Assembly: GCA_029548365.1 (NCBI GenBank)
Contig: JAKPNN010000005.1
Span: 31,243-95,242, forward strand
Source of the DNA: Chloroflexota bacterium
GTDB lineage: Bacteria; Chloroflexota; Anaerolineae; Anaerolineales; Anaerolineaceae
Direction: 5' to 3'
DNA length: 64,000 bases
Part shown: piece by piece, positions 8,526 through 18,500 of the stretch
Layout of the letters: every line of letters begins with the position of its first letter
How positions within the stretch are numbered: position 1 is the first letter of the stretch
The notes under the pieces: generated by a model
What the model was told of the DNA's origin: nothing
The model's input: the letters and a program-made list of their open reading frames with translations, nothing else
Databases searched by the model: none
Translations under genes and position numbers: made by a program

Positions 8526-8637
8526 GCCCACTCAACACCCGGCTTTTAACAATTTTTAGCCTTTATCGACCGTACATCGCTTAACCAGCGCGATCGCGTG
8601 AAGACGACGATTTCTTCAGTTCGGGAGATTTGTTGTC

Positions 8638-9996
8638 CTACGTCAGTTTTTCATCGTAAAGGTCTGGAACCGCATCCGGGATTTCGGTCTCCATTTGGCG
8701 AATCTGCGGTTTGGCATACGCGATTCCACTGGCAGCCATCAAAAGAATGCCGCTGCAGATAAACATCAAACCAATGCCCCGCCCGTTGCCAACGCCAAGC
8801 CATCGACCAATGAATGAACCCGCCAGCACGCCGCCCTCCTCCAGCCAGGGATTAAACACACGGTCAGCCAATACCCCGCTGGTGAGATACGCCAGTGGCA
8901 TCATCGAAAGCGAGATCATACTGCGCGTAGAAAATACGCGCCCCTGTACCTCCGGAGCAACCTTTTTAGCGAATATCGCTGAACTGGGCCCTGTTGAAAA
9001 GGGGATGAAGAACATCAGGATGAACAACCCGGCGCTCACAAAAATCAACGAAGAGCGCCATCCAGCCACCCAGAAACCAACCGAAGCCAGGGCAATGAAT
9101 CCAATCACAGCCCGGATCAAGTTCTTTTTCGGGCCACCCCAGATACTCATCACAAGACTCCCTGCCAGCATACCAAGACCCGATAAAGTTTGTGCCGTGC
9201 CAAAATGTGTTGCTGTTCCAAAGGAGAGGACCAAGGGGCCGATCAACGCAGTAGAAAAATTCGCCATGAAGTTGACCAAGGCAAAATAAACGATCAGTCC
9301 CAGCAAACCCTTCCTTTCAGCCAGGTATTGCCAGCCAAAAATCATGTCCTTGTACACCGAAAGCCTGTCCTGCGGTTCTTCAGTTTGCCTTTCAGGCTGA
9401 GGAATGTGCACAATCACCAGGGTAAAAAGGGCAAACAGGTAAGTGACCACATCAATCAGGATAATCGCCTGCATGCCGCCCGCGGTGACCAGGATGCCTG
9501 CCAGAAGCGGGGTCAGGATCGATTCGATCGCCTGGCCCATCTGCGTTATGCTATTCGCTCGGGAAAGCTGATCCTTTGGAACCAGCATGACAATCGACGC
9601 CGTATACGCCGGCTGCTGGAACGCTGCGAACACTGATCCCAAAAAACTGATCAGATAAACCGCCCACACCTCCATCCGCCCGGTCAACAGCAAAATCGCT
9701 GTGGCTAAAGTGATCACCCCCGAGAGTGAATCAGAGATCAGCATAATTTTCTTACGGTTCCAACGGTCGGAAACTGCCCCGGCAAGGGGCGACAAAAGCA
9801 CCCTCGGCAGAATCGCGAACAACCCCGTAAGCGCAAAAGGCGTAGCCATGCCGGTTTTTTCAAAGATCCACACTGCCAGGGCAAAGCCGATCAGCCCCGA
9901 CCCGATCATCGACCCGAGTTGGCCCAACCAGATAATAAAAAAGGTCCTCATTCCTCTGGGAGGTTCAGATATAGCTTTTTTTTCTATTGGTTTCAT
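8638..9996 (-). CDS. MFS transporter (MFS_3/enterobactin-exporter-like)
   Basis: This 452-aa inner-membrane protein has about twelve hydrophobic segments. The features typical of the drug/siderophore-exporter-like MFS group are present: GLIGFALAVWIFEKTGMATPFAL in the first helix pair and the loop motif GAVSDRWNRKKIM after helix 2. A region ending EVQGRVFSTRSMIS near residue 355 is characteristic of this subfamily. The substrate is not predictable. A paralogue with the same motifs lies at 26152-27471. The gene appears monocistronic on the minus strand, convergent with tsaC. The acidic C-terminal tail is cytosolic and variable. Confidence 0.85.
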   Translation of the reverse strand: MKPIEKKAISEPPRGMRTFFIIWLGQLGSMIGSGLIGFALAVWIFEKTGMATPFALTGLFAILPRVLLSPLAGAVSDRWNRKKIMLISDSLSGVITLATAILLLTGRMEVWAVYLISFLGSVFAAFQQPAYTASIVMLVPKDQLSRANSITQMGQAIESILTPLLAGILVTAGGMQAIILIDVVTYLFALFTLVIVHIPQPERQTEEPQDRLSVYKDMIFGWQYLAERKGLLGLIVYFALVNFMANFSTALIGPLVLSFGTATHFGTAQTLSGLGMLAGSLVMSIWGGPKKNLIRAVIGFIALASVGFWVAGWRSSLIFVSAGLFILMFFIPFSTGPSSAIFAKKVAPEVQGRVFSTRSMISLSMMPLAYLTSGVLADRVFNPWLEEGGVLAGSFIGRWLGVGNGRGIGLMFICSGILLMAASGIAYAKPQIRQMETEIPDAVPDLYDEKLT

Positions 9997-10424
9997 ATTG
10001 CATTCTTCTAAACAAATTATTTTAGTGATTAAGCCACAAATCAGGCATTGATATCAGGTTTATCGCACATCAGATTAGAAATTTGCACAGGCAATGGGTC
10101 CTCCATCATCTTCAAGGCTTCAAAATCGCAAATGAAAATAATGGATCACAGTTTCAGACAGTATGCCATCAAATACTCTTCCATCATTGAAGATAATTTT
10201 AACAACTCGACAAGTCTAGCCGGAATCATTACCTGAGTCAAGCATCATCCAGAGAGTATTGTAAAACAAATAGTATTTAATAATTGGTTAATGAATGAAC
10301 ATCATAATTTTAAGCATTGACAATTATTATGAATATCATATTAATTCGTAGGGGCAGCCCTTAGAATGCCGCTGAATGTAGAACGAACCAATTTTCAACA
10401 CTCTCATCCAAGCTTACAATCAAC
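9997..10424. other. Intergenic region without a convincing gene
   Basis: About 430 bases of AT-rich sequence lie between the MFS gene start and the terminator of the DUF4349 gene. A 62-codon plus-strand frame at 10048-10236 has no family resemblance and no ribosome-binding site, so I do not call it. A promoter-like TTGACA (10317-10322) with a 17-base spacer and ATTAAT (10340-10345) is present on the plus strand but leads to no recognisable product. Confidence 0.5.
10346..10356 (+). repeat. Copy 1 of the short repeat TCGTAGGGGCA
   Basis: The 11-mer is found again at 30662-30672, also intergenic. It resembles the GTAGGGGC cores of palindromic intergenic repeats I recall from Chloroflexi and cyanobacteria, but the palindromic partner is not preserved here. 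Confidence 0.3.
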
Positions 10425-10458
10425 AAAAAAGCACCCCTTTGCGGTGGGGTGCTTTTTT
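10425..10458 (-). terminator. Rho-independent terminator of the DUF4349 gene
   Basis: GCACCCC (10431-10437) pairs with GGGGTGC (10446-10452), with an 8-base loop and A/T runs on both sides. It can end transcription in both directions. It lies 35 bases beyond the stop codon of the minus-strand DUF4349 lipoprotein gene. Confidence 0.85.
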
Positions 10459-10491
10459 ATGTCGTTATCGGTTTTTTTTTGAATCAAGCAG

Positions 10492-11475
10492 CTATTCGCC
10501 TGGTTCTGGCGCTTCCTCAGGTTGGCTGAGCGTCTCGATATCAGCTTTCCTTGCCTTCTTCAGTGCTTTTCGTTTGCGGAAATACCTGACAAGGAAGTAA
10601 ATCACAACCCCTAAGGGGATCAGGAAGGGCAGGCAGAAAATGCCAAACCAGATTAATGCATCAACCAGGAATTGACCAGCGTCAATTAACGCTTCTATAG
10701 CCTCTTTAGCTGTTCCCTTCGGTTCCCAGCCAGCGATCTCTATTGGCTGTAAGGAACGTTTGGACACAACTTCGACCGATAGCGCTGAAAGGGCTGCAGA
10801 TTCTTCAAGGTACCGCATGCGCCCCTTGACAATTTCAATCTCACCTCGATAGTAGGTCAATTCGCTGAACACGTCCAGCACATCCTGGGGATCCTGGGCG
10901 TCTTCCATCAACGCCACCAGGGCTTGCTCAGCGGCTTCCAGGTTGCGCAGTCGGGATTCAAGGTCGGTGAATTCAGCAGTGACATCCTGACCGGACACGT
11001 TTTCAGAAAGTACATCATCCTTTGGATTAAGCGTAAGCGCTCTGATCGACGTCATGATCGAATCCAAACGCCCCGCAGGTACCCGCACCGTGATATTTGC
11101 CTTGGGTAAATTTCCGCGATCAGTAGTAGTCTTATACAGATTGGAAGAAACCACAAAGCCGCCTGAATCAACTGCCATATCGATTATGGCTTGCATGGTT
11201 ACCTCAGGGTCTTCAACAGAGATGCGCATCTCTGCGTTGTAGATCACCATGCGTTGGATCTCCTTCGCAGATTCACCCGTTCCGGAGACAAAATCACGTC
11301 CTCCTTCAACCGCGTACGCTTCTTCAGCGACCATGTCATAGCTATCCATGGGTGCCGAGTACATCGGTGCCTCCCTGACTGCATAACTTTCAGGCGCGGA
11401 TTTCGAAGCACAGGCGCTTAACACAATCGAAAGCATCAATAAGATAAAAAACGAAAACGTCAGTTTTTTCTTCAT
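10492..11475 (-). CDS. DUF4349 lipoprotein
   Basis: This 327-aa protein starts with a lipoprotein signal (MKKKLTFSFFILLMLS, lipobox LSAC near Cys22). The extracellular part carries the DUF4349 pattern: YNAEMRISVEDPE followed by ITVRVPAGRLDSIM, then a coiled coil (DLESRLRNLEAAEQALVALM) and YRGEIEIVKGRMRYLEE. A C-terminal transmembrane helix near residues 265-295 and a basic/acidic tail complete it. This architecture is known from many Gram-positive and Chloroflexi proteins; the function is undefined, probably envelope-associated. The start at 11475 is chosen over an upstream in-frame codon because of GAGGTG at 11481-11486 and the signal peptide. A minus-strand TATAAT at 11507-11512 may serve as the -10 box. 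Confidence 0.87.
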   Translation of the reverse strand: MKKKLTFSFFILLMLSIVLSACASKSAPESYAVREAPMYSAPMDSYDMVAEEAYAVEGGRDFVSGTGESAKEIQRMVIYNAEMRISVEDPEVTMQAIIDMAVDSGGFVVSSNLYKTTTDRGNLPKANITVRVPAGRLDSIMTSIRALTLNPKDDVLSENVSGQDVTAEFTDLESRLRNLEAAEQALVALMEDAQDPQDVLDVFSELTYYRGEIEIVKGRMRYLEESAALSALSVEVVSKRSLQPIEIAGWEPKGTAKEAIEALIDAGQFLVDALIWFGIFCLPFLIPLGVVIYFLVRYFRKRKALKKARKADIETLSQPEEAPEPGE

Positions 11476-11602
11476 TAATTCACCTCTTTTTCTCTTATAT
11501 AAATCTATTATACAGCTTAATGACGCCTGTATTGAGAAAATAGTTCCAAGATAATTGAAAACCGTCCCCAGTTGCGACAAGCGCCTGTTCTAATTCCAAT
11601 CA

Positions 11603-12334
11603 TTACCACCCACCTGCCAGTCTATTGGCGTGTAAGCGTGGAAGCCCAGCGGAGAAAATACGCTCTTGAACCTGTGTAATATCATAGGCAACCCGATAAA
11701 ACGTCCAATGTGCGCTTTCATCGTCATAAACCATGTAAGCCGCCCGCGGGTCCCGATCGCGCGGCTGACCAACCGATCCTGGATTAACGATGCATTTTTT
11801 TTCAAGCGTCATTGGTTCATTTTCAACCATGAAAAAGTGTCGGGGAACCAGCGAGTTTTCGCCCGGCATTTGAAAAATACCCGCCACATGCGTATGGCCC
11901 ACCAGGCAGACCTGTGTATCGAAATGTTTCATATTCGCGCGGGCGGTCGACAGATCCAGAATGTATTCCCAAACCGGGTTGCGCGGGCTACCATGCGCAA
12001 GGGTCACGCCATCGATAACAAGGCGCTCCGGTAAATTCGCCAGCCATTGCCTTTGGGAAGGCCCCAGCTGGGATTCCAGCCAGTAAATTGAGGTTCGCGC
12101 CTCTTCATTAAAAGTTTTTAAGTCGATTTCCCCCAAAATGGCTGCATCGTGATTGCCCTTCACACATATCAGCCCCGGTAAATCTGCAATCCGATCAATA
12201 CACGCATTGGGGTCAGGCCCATAACCAACAATATCGCCCAAACACCAGACACGATCATACTCACCAGCATCCTTCAGCACTGCGTCCAATGCGGGCAGGT
12301 TGGCGTGCACGTCTGAGATGAGCAAAGTTCGCAT
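11603..12334 (-). CDS. Metallophosphoesterase (YfcE/MJ0936-like)
   Basis: This 243-aa protein is a calcineurin-like phosphoesterase. Dimetal-binding motifs appear in order: DVHAN near residue 8, GDIVGYGPDPNACI near 33-46, KGNHDAA near 59-65, LAHGSPRNP near 112 and GHTHVAG near 146. The C-terminal NPGSVGQPRD near residue 186 is typical of the diadenosine-tetraphosphatase/cyclic-nucleotide-phosphodiesterase-like subgroup. The natural substrate is unknown. It begins 3 bases after the stop of the DUF3048 gene and is therefore co-transcribed with it. Confidence 0.9.
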   Translation of the reverse strand: MRTLLISDVHANLPALDAVLKDAGEYDRVWCLGDIVGYGPDPNACIDRIADLPGLICVKGNHDAAILGEIDLKTFNEEARTSIYWLESQLGPSQRQWLANLPERLVIDGVTLAHGSPRNPVWEYILDLSTARANMKHFDTQVCLVGHTHVAGIFQMPGENSLVPRHFFMVENEPMTLEKKCIVNPGSVGQPRDRDPRAAYMVYDDESAHWTFYRVAYDITQVQERIFSAGLPRLHANRLAGGW

Positions 12335-12337
12335 GGG

Positions 12338-13555
12338 TCAGGGCATAAAGAAAGTAAATGACCAGTGATCTTCGATCGTATCCACTGAGGAATACAGGCC
12401 AAACACAACCACCCAGGTATTGCCAGGCTTCAACCTGAAGGTTTCGCCAGAACCATCGATCAATTGAATGGGTTGAGTCCGGCTGGGGGTCTTCCACGTA
12501 ATTTCATATGCCTGCCCATCGCGAAACGCAATAGCCCTTTGCCCAAAGGTGTTATCCCAAATGGCCATATCGTGCAGGGTTGGCGCATATTCTGTATGGC
12601 TGACAAAGATGACGACCACGTTAGAAAATGCGAGTTGTTCGTCTGTAATGCGATCCACCAGTGGGATCAGGTCAATGACTTCGCCGCTTTCATTATCTGT
12701 CCAGCGCAGGTAGTCCCCACTCTCCTCATCATATCGCCATTCCTCAGGGTTGACCGTAGAAAATCGGGTCGTAATGATATTGGCAGTCTTTCCACCCTCT
12801 GGCACCGCGGGGTCAAAGGCCATCCCTTCCAACAGATAACGTTGCTGAACTACACCTCGACCTGCAGCGATATCGGTCAGTGCCTTAGAATCACCAAAGA
12901 CACTGGTGACCACCATCCGCCCGTCATCGCATAAGCCAGGGCACAATTCTTTGCTGCTGATCATCCGGTTGTCAAGGATATCAACAATATGATCTCTTAC
13001 GGTAACATAAGCAGCTTCCATCCCTAAAATGCCTTCGTAAAGACTCACCAAATAGGGGTCAATCATCCTTCCAGAACGGACCGGACCGATCATATCTGCA
13101 TCTTGACCATAAAAGAGGGCGAGAAAACGGTTGCCCCCCGAACCGATATAATACTCGAACACCATATCCGCAAAGGAAAGTCCAGCGTGCGGTCTACCTG
13201 AAATCGGCTGATTCGCCACCTTAACGAGAACCGGCCGGCGATTCAGTATCGAGGGATCATCCACAACCAAGCCGGTCAAGGGATTAACATTTTCCGGAAA
13301 CCCAACCGGTCCCACCGGCAACACATCGGGCACGGGCGTCTCCGTAACGGTCGCTGTGGCAGTAGGCGCGGCTACAGTTGCTGTTGAAGTTGGCACAGGC
13401 TCCACCGTGTTGGTCGGCATCGCAGCCAGGGTTTGGGCAGCGTAAGTTGACGCCAGTGAAAGATCAACGGAAGTCGGGTTCCCGCTGCAGGCAGCCAGAT
13501 TGAGGATCAAAACAGCCAGGATAATCCACTTCATTTGCGGTTTTAATTTCATCAT
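12338..13555 (-). CDS. DUF3048 (YerB-like) lipoprotein
   Basis: This 405-aa lipoprotein has a signal with lipobox NLAAC (Cys near residue 23), then a Thr/Pro-rich linker up to about residue 80. Two DUF3048 domains follow. NPLTGL and RPVLVKVANQPISGRPHAGL mark the N-terminal domain, and GPVRSGR and SVFGDSKALTDIAAGRG lie after it. The C-terminal DUF3048_C domain includes WRYDEESGDYLRW and ends with a WVVVFGLYSS strand. YerB-type proteins are extracellular and of unknown biochemical role. Start ATG 13555 is favoured by GAGGTG 6 bases upstream. The gene is followed at 3 bases by the phosphoesterase gene and has its own promoter at 13615-13642. Confidence 0.9.
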   Translation of the reverse strand: MMKLKPQMKWIILAVLILNLAACSGNPTSVDLSLASTYAAQTLAAMPTNTVEPVPTSTATVAAPTATATVTETPVPDVLPVGPVGFPENVNPLTGLVVDDPSILNRRPVLVKVANQPISGRPHAGLSFADMVFEYYIGSGGNRFLALFYGQDADMIGPVRSGRMIDPYLVSLYEGILGMEAAYVTVRDHIVDILDNRMISSKELCPGLCDDGRMVVTSVFGDSKALTDIAAGRGVVQQRYLLEGMAFDPAVPEGGKTANIITTRFSTVNPEEWRYDEESGDYLRWTDNESGEVIDLIPLVDRITDEQLAFSNVVVIFVSHTEYAPTLHDMAIWDNTFGQRAIAFRDGQAYEITWKTPSRTQPIQLIDGSGETFRLKPGNTWVVVFGLYSSVDTIEDHWSFTFFMP

Positions 13556-13614
13556 TGTGTACACCTCAGGTTTATTGTTACCATGATATTCATTCATTAA
13601 CCAAACAATGATGA

Positions 13615-13642
13615 ATTATATTCTTTAAATAAAAATTCGCAA
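13615..13642 (-). promoter_or_regulatory. Sigma70-type promoter for the DUF3048 gene
   Basis: Read on the minus strand, TTGCGA (13642-13637), a 16-base spacer and TATAAT (13620-13615) lie about 60 bases upstream of the DUF3048 start. This gives the DUF3048-phosphoesterase pair a start independent of the methionine operon that ends at 13656. Confidence 0.6.
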
Positions 13643-13655
13643 ATCATACAGTCTG

Positions 13656-15545
13656 CTATAGACAGATAACTTCTTCCCCTCTGATTTTGTCGATAACCTC
13701 AGCCACCATGTCAAATCTATTGAAAGCCGGCATGAAATACACCCCTTGATAATCTGAGCGCAATTCATCAATTAATTCAATGGCAATACGCACACCTTCC
13801 TGCACCGATGCCTCGCCAGCCGCAGACATGCGATTCTGGATTGATACTGGAATTTGGATGCCGGGAACCTCGTGATGTAAAAAGCGAGCATGTCGATCAG
13901 TAACCAGTGGCAAGATACCCGCCAGGATAGGGGTGCTTTTCCACTCGATTTCTTGTTGGCAACGATGAAAGAAAGCGCTTGCCTTTTGAACGTCAAACAC
14001 CGGTTGGGTCATGAAAAAATCCGCACCGGCGTCGATTTTTTTCTTAAGCACACGAATTTCTTGCGCCGGATTATTCGGCGTCAAATTCATCGCAGCACCA
14101 ATAAAAAAGGAGGTTGGCTGCCCAATCAACCCGCCGGAATGATCCTTACCGGTATTAAATTTCTCTTTAATCAACCGGATTAACCCGGTAGGCACCAGGT
14201 CATAAGCATCGTTAGCGTCCGGATAGTCACCAATTGCGGTCGGGTCACCCATGATCACGAATACATTGCGTACGTTCAAAGCGTGGGCTGCCAACAAATC
14301 GCCCTGTACGCGCAGTAAATTGCGTCCCCGGGTAGGAAAGTGCAGGGTGGTTTCAATATCAAATTTTGACTGGATCAATTGACACACCGCCCAGGCGCTC
14401 ATCCGCATGCGCGCCATCGGGCTGTCTGCCACATTGATCACATCAGCGCCAGCATCGGCCAGCAAAGAGGCGCCAGCCAGCAGTTTTTGCGTGGAAAGGC
14501 CCCGCGGTGGGTCCATTTCAACGGCGATGACGAACTTACCTTCATCCAACTTCTGCGCTAAATGCGACCGATCCTCTGCCGGCTCTTGCTCTACCTCAAC
14601 CGTCGATTCAAGGGTCGAGATGCCGTTCACCAAATCCTCTTTCGAAGTGTTTTCCACTGCTTTCGCCATCATCGCAATATGGTCAGGGGTGGTCCCGCAA
14701 CAACCGCCGATCACATCCGCTCCAGCCCGCCAGAAAGAGAGTGCGTAATCATTAAAATAATCCGGACCAGCCGAATACATGATCCGCCCGCCCACCTTTT
14801 CCGGAAAGCCAGCATTTGGCATCACAGAAAAACGCCCCGAGGGCACAGCGCATTTCATCAAGCGCAAGATTTGCAAAAGTTGTGCCGGGCCGCCCGAGCA
14901 GTTTACCCCTATCACATCAACCCCATATTCATCCATCCGCCGGGCAACTTCCTGGGGCGTATTGCCCAATAAGGTCCGTCGATCCAGGGTAAAGGTCATC
15001 GAGGCAATCACCGGGATATCGGGATCCACATGACGCGCAGCATTAACCGCTTCCCTGACCGCGTAAAGGTCCACCATGGTTTCAATTAGAATCAGATCCA
15101 CACCAGCTTTTACCAGGGCAGAAATCTGCTCTACGTAGATCTCAAAGGCTTCTTCGGACTGAATGCGTCCAAAGGGCGCCAAGGGCATCCCCAGGGGGCC
15201 CACGTCACCCGCAATCATCACATCTCTAAAAGACGCCATGATCACACGCTGCCCCAGGTTCACCGCGGCAACATTGACCTCTTCCACCCGGTCGATCAAT
15301 CCATGGCGCTCCAGCTTTGTGCGATTAGCGCCAAAGGTGTTGGTTTTTATAATCTCCGCACCAGCCTGAATATACTCAAGGTGGACCTCTGCCACAGCAG
15401 CAGGCTGGGTGAGGTTCAAAGCATCAAAACAAGCATCGATTTTAACCCCCCGATCATGCAAAAGGGTTCCCATGGCGCCATCTGTGACAATCGGGCGATC
15501 TGAGCTGAATAATCGATTTTTGAATTTGTTTCCGGTTTCACACAT
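13656..15545 (-). CDS. Bifunctional homocysteine S-methyltransferase / 5,10-methylene-THF reductase
   Basis: This 629-aa protein fuses two one-carbon enzymes. Residues 15-300 form a homocysteine S-methyltransferase domain with VTDGAMGTLLHDRG at the start. Its zinc ligands are a Cys in GVNCSGGPAQ near 215 and the Cys pair in GGCCGTTPDHI near 280. Residues 330-625 form a MetF-type flavin barrel with FVIAVEMDPPRG, VFVIMGDPTAIGDYPDANDA and DFFMTQPVFDV. The layout matches the YitJ-type bifunctional proteins. It would generate methyl-THF for methionine synthesis. It lies 18 bases after metH in the same operon, under the SAM-I riboswitch. The homocysteine-methyl donor for its first domain is not predictable. 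Confidence 0.94.
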   Translation of the reverse strand: MCETGNKFKNRLFSSDRPIVTDGAMGTLLHDRGVKIDACFDALNLTQPAAVAEVHLEYIQAGAEIIKTNTFGANRTKLERHGLIDRVEEVNVAAVNLGQRVIMASFRDVMIAGDVGPLGMPLAPFGRIQSEEAFEIYVEQISALVKAGVDLILIETMVDLYAVREAVNAARHVDPDIPVIASMTFTLDRRTLLGNTPQEVARRMDEYGVDVIGVNCSGGPAQLLQILRLMKCAVPSGRFSVMPNAGFPEKVGGRIMYSAGPDYFNDYALSFWRAGADVIGGCCGTTPDHIAMMAKAVENTSKEDLVNGISTLESTVEVEQEPAEDRSHLAQKLDEGKFVIAVEMDPPRGLSTQKLLAGASLLADAGADVINVADSPMARMRMSAWAVCQLIQSKFDIETTLHFPTRGRNLLRVQGDLLAAHALNVRNVFVIMGDPTAIGDYPDANDAYDLVPTGLIRLIKEKFNTGKDHSGGLIGQPTSFFIGAAMNLTPNNPAQEIRVLKKKIDAGADFFMTQPVFDVQKASAFFHRCQQEIEWKSTPILAGILPLVTDRHARFLHHEVPGIQIPVSIQNRMSAAGEASVQEGVRIAIELIDELRSDYQGVYFMPAFNRFDMVAEVIDKIRGEEVICL

Positions 15546-15563
15546 CTGAATTTCTCCTGTGCT

Positions 15564-18500
15564 TTATTTCAACAATTGTTCCACCCGGCTGGGGCCCACA
15601 TTGAAGTACTTCGCATCCGGGTGATGCACGATGATCGCCGCTGTAGACTGCTCAGGCATCAATTGGTAAGCAGAGGTCAGCCCCATTCCCAGGCCTGATT
15701 CTGCCGGCAAGAGATCAAACACTTTACGGTGATCCTTCAACTCCGGGATAGCTGGGTAGCCCCATGAATAGCGTTTTCCGCGCGCCGACCCCAGGTTTAA
15801 TTCGCGACGGATATGCGCATGTAGGTAGTTCGCAGCAGCCTCAGCCATTTGCACAGCCAGGCCATGCCGATAATAGGCTTCAGTGTACATCCCTTCCGCC
15901 TCCAGTTCGGTGTACCGCTGTGTGGCTTCATGCCCTACAGTGACCACCTGCAGTGCCACCACGTCGATCAACCCGGTATCACACGGCGCGAAATAATCCG
16001 CCAGGCACAACCCATCAGCGCCCTGCTGCCTGGGGAAATTAAAGCGTGTCAGCTCCTCAGGTTCCCCATCTTGCAGGCTGTGTGGGTCGTAAATCAGCAG
16101 TGCATTTCCCTCTGCCTGGCAGGGCCAATACCCATAGACACCCTGGGGCGTTAACCATCCCTCTTGTTGAGCCGATTTTTTCATCTCGATCAGGCGCCGG
16201 TCAAATCCGGCTTTTAGCGCCTCCCAGGCTTCGCCATGGGCGTTTTTAGCGCCCCACGAAAGTCGGTATAGCTCGTTAATCGAGAGGTGCTCAGCCACCA
16301 TCGCCAGGGGCATATCCTTCACCACACGCGGGCCCCAGTGAGGCGCTGAGGGCAGATTTTTCAAAATTGGTACCGTCCTGCTCCTGTGTGCAGGCGATGA
16401 GGTGGACTTGCTGTCCAATGCCCTGCCCAACTCAAAATCGGAAGCTTTGCGGGTTTTTTCCAGCAATTCAGATCGTTTATCTGCGTTCATCAACATATCC
16501 ATCGTCACCAAGCCCTCAAAGGCATCCTTGCAATAGAAAACACCCGCTGGATAATAGCGCCCACTTTCCGTCAAAAGGATACGTTTGCCAAAGCGGGTGT
16601 TAATGGCTGCGCCACCGATCAACACCGGTATCTCCAGCCCGCGCCGATCCAATTCATTAACAATCTGCGGCATCTGCCGGCTGGTGCTCACCAGCAGCGC
16701 ACTCAGCCCAATAGCATCAGCCTTTTCCTCCACCGCCCTGGAAATGATCGTCTCGGCGGGCACCTGTTTACCCAGATCAATCACGTTATAGCCATTATTC
16801 ACCAGGATGGTTTTGACCAAATTTTTACCGATATCGTGTACATCGCCGTTAACCGTCGCTAAAACCAGCTTTCCCTTGGAAATGCCCTGTTTCCTTTCCA
16901 GGAAATTCTCCAAATAGCTGACTGCAATTTTCATCACCTCAGCGCTTTGCAGCACAAAGGGCAAAATCAGCTCGCCAGAGCCAAATTTCTCGCCCACATC
17001 CTTCATAGCGGGCAGCAAGGTTTCGTTCAGGATCGTCACAGCCGTCTCCGCTTTCAGCCTGTGCGGATCTCGTGCCAGGATTTCATCAATATCGGCTTCT
17101 ACATCGCTCTTATGACGATGCAGAATGCGCCAATGCAATCGCTCTTCCGGTGAAAGCCTGTCCAGATCGATTTTCCCGCGCTCCTGGTCGTCACCGCTAT
17201 CTTCGACGCTCTCGAAATACGTAACCAGTTGTGATAACGCCTCCTCGTGTCGATTGAAGATCAAATCCTCAGCCAGTTGCCGTTGCTCGAGCGGGATTTC
17301 TGCATAGGGTTTGATATGCGCCGGGTTTACAATCGCCATATCCAACCCCGCTGCAACCGCATGATAGAGCATCACACTGTTCAAAACAGCACGCGCCGGG
17401 CGCGAAAGCCCAAAAGAGATGTTGCTCACACCCAATACAGTCAGCACGCCCGGCAGTGAAGCCTTTACGCGTCGGATACCCTCCAGGGTTTCCAGCGCCG
17501 AATCCCTCAGTTCAGGGTCGCCTGTCGCTAATGTAAAGGTCAACGTATCGTAAACCAGGTCCTCAGGGCGCAGTCCGTGTCCATCAACAGCCAGGTCGTA
17601 AATCCGTCGGGCGATTTCCAGTTTACGGTCCGCACTTTTCGCCATCCCTGCCTCATCAATGGTCAGGGTGATGATGGCTGCGTTAAACTGTTTGGCCAGC
17701 TTGAAGATCTGACCGGCTTTCTCCTCACCTGATTCAAGGTGAGTCGAATTGATCAGGCAGCGTCCAGGGTTGGTTTTTAACGCTGCTTCGATCACTTCCA
17801 ATTCAGTGGTATCAATCACCAATGGCACCGGTACTGCGTTAGACAGCTTTTTGACCATCATTCGCATCTGTTCGGTCTCATCTGACCGTTCGGTCAGTGC
17901 AACGGACAGGTCCAGCCCATGCGCGCCGCGTTCCACCTGCTCGCGTGCCATCTCAATGATCGCATCAATTTCGCCATCCAAAATCAGCTGCTTAAACTTG
18001 CGCGACCCTTGGGTATTCAACTGCTCGCCGATCAAAAAAGGAGCCGGTTCCTGCGCCATGTTCACCGCCTGCACCGGGGACGCCAACTGCGCCAGCGGTG
18101 CGGATGCGGGCAACCTCCGCCGATCACGGTTCAGCCTGGCGTTGATTAACGCAATGTGATCCTCTCGAGTGCCGCAGCATCCGCCGATGACGCGCACACC
18201 GAATTCATTCACAAATTCAAGCAGCAGGTCAGCAAAGGGCTCCGGTTCCATCGGGTAAACCGCCTCCCCGTCCACATTCAGCGGCAAACCGGCATTGGGG
18301 ATACAGGAAACGGGTAAATTAGAATGCTCAGTAAGGTAGCGGATCGGCTCACGCATGTAATCCGGACCGGTAGAGCAGTTCAGCCCGATCACATCGATGT
18401 CCATCCCCTCCAGGATTGCCAACGCCGAAGCGATATCCGTCCCCAGCAGCATCCGCCCGGTGATATCCAGCGTGATCTGTGCCTGGATGGGCAGCTCTTG

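Noticed and set aside
10048..10236. 62-codon plus-strand ORF in the intergenic region
   Set aside because: No ribosome-binding site, no family resemblance, AT-rich composition unlike neighbouring genes.
11590..11805. Minus-strand ORF overlapping the phosphoesterase gene
   Set aside because: Shadow frame of the metallophosphoesterase gene with no motif.
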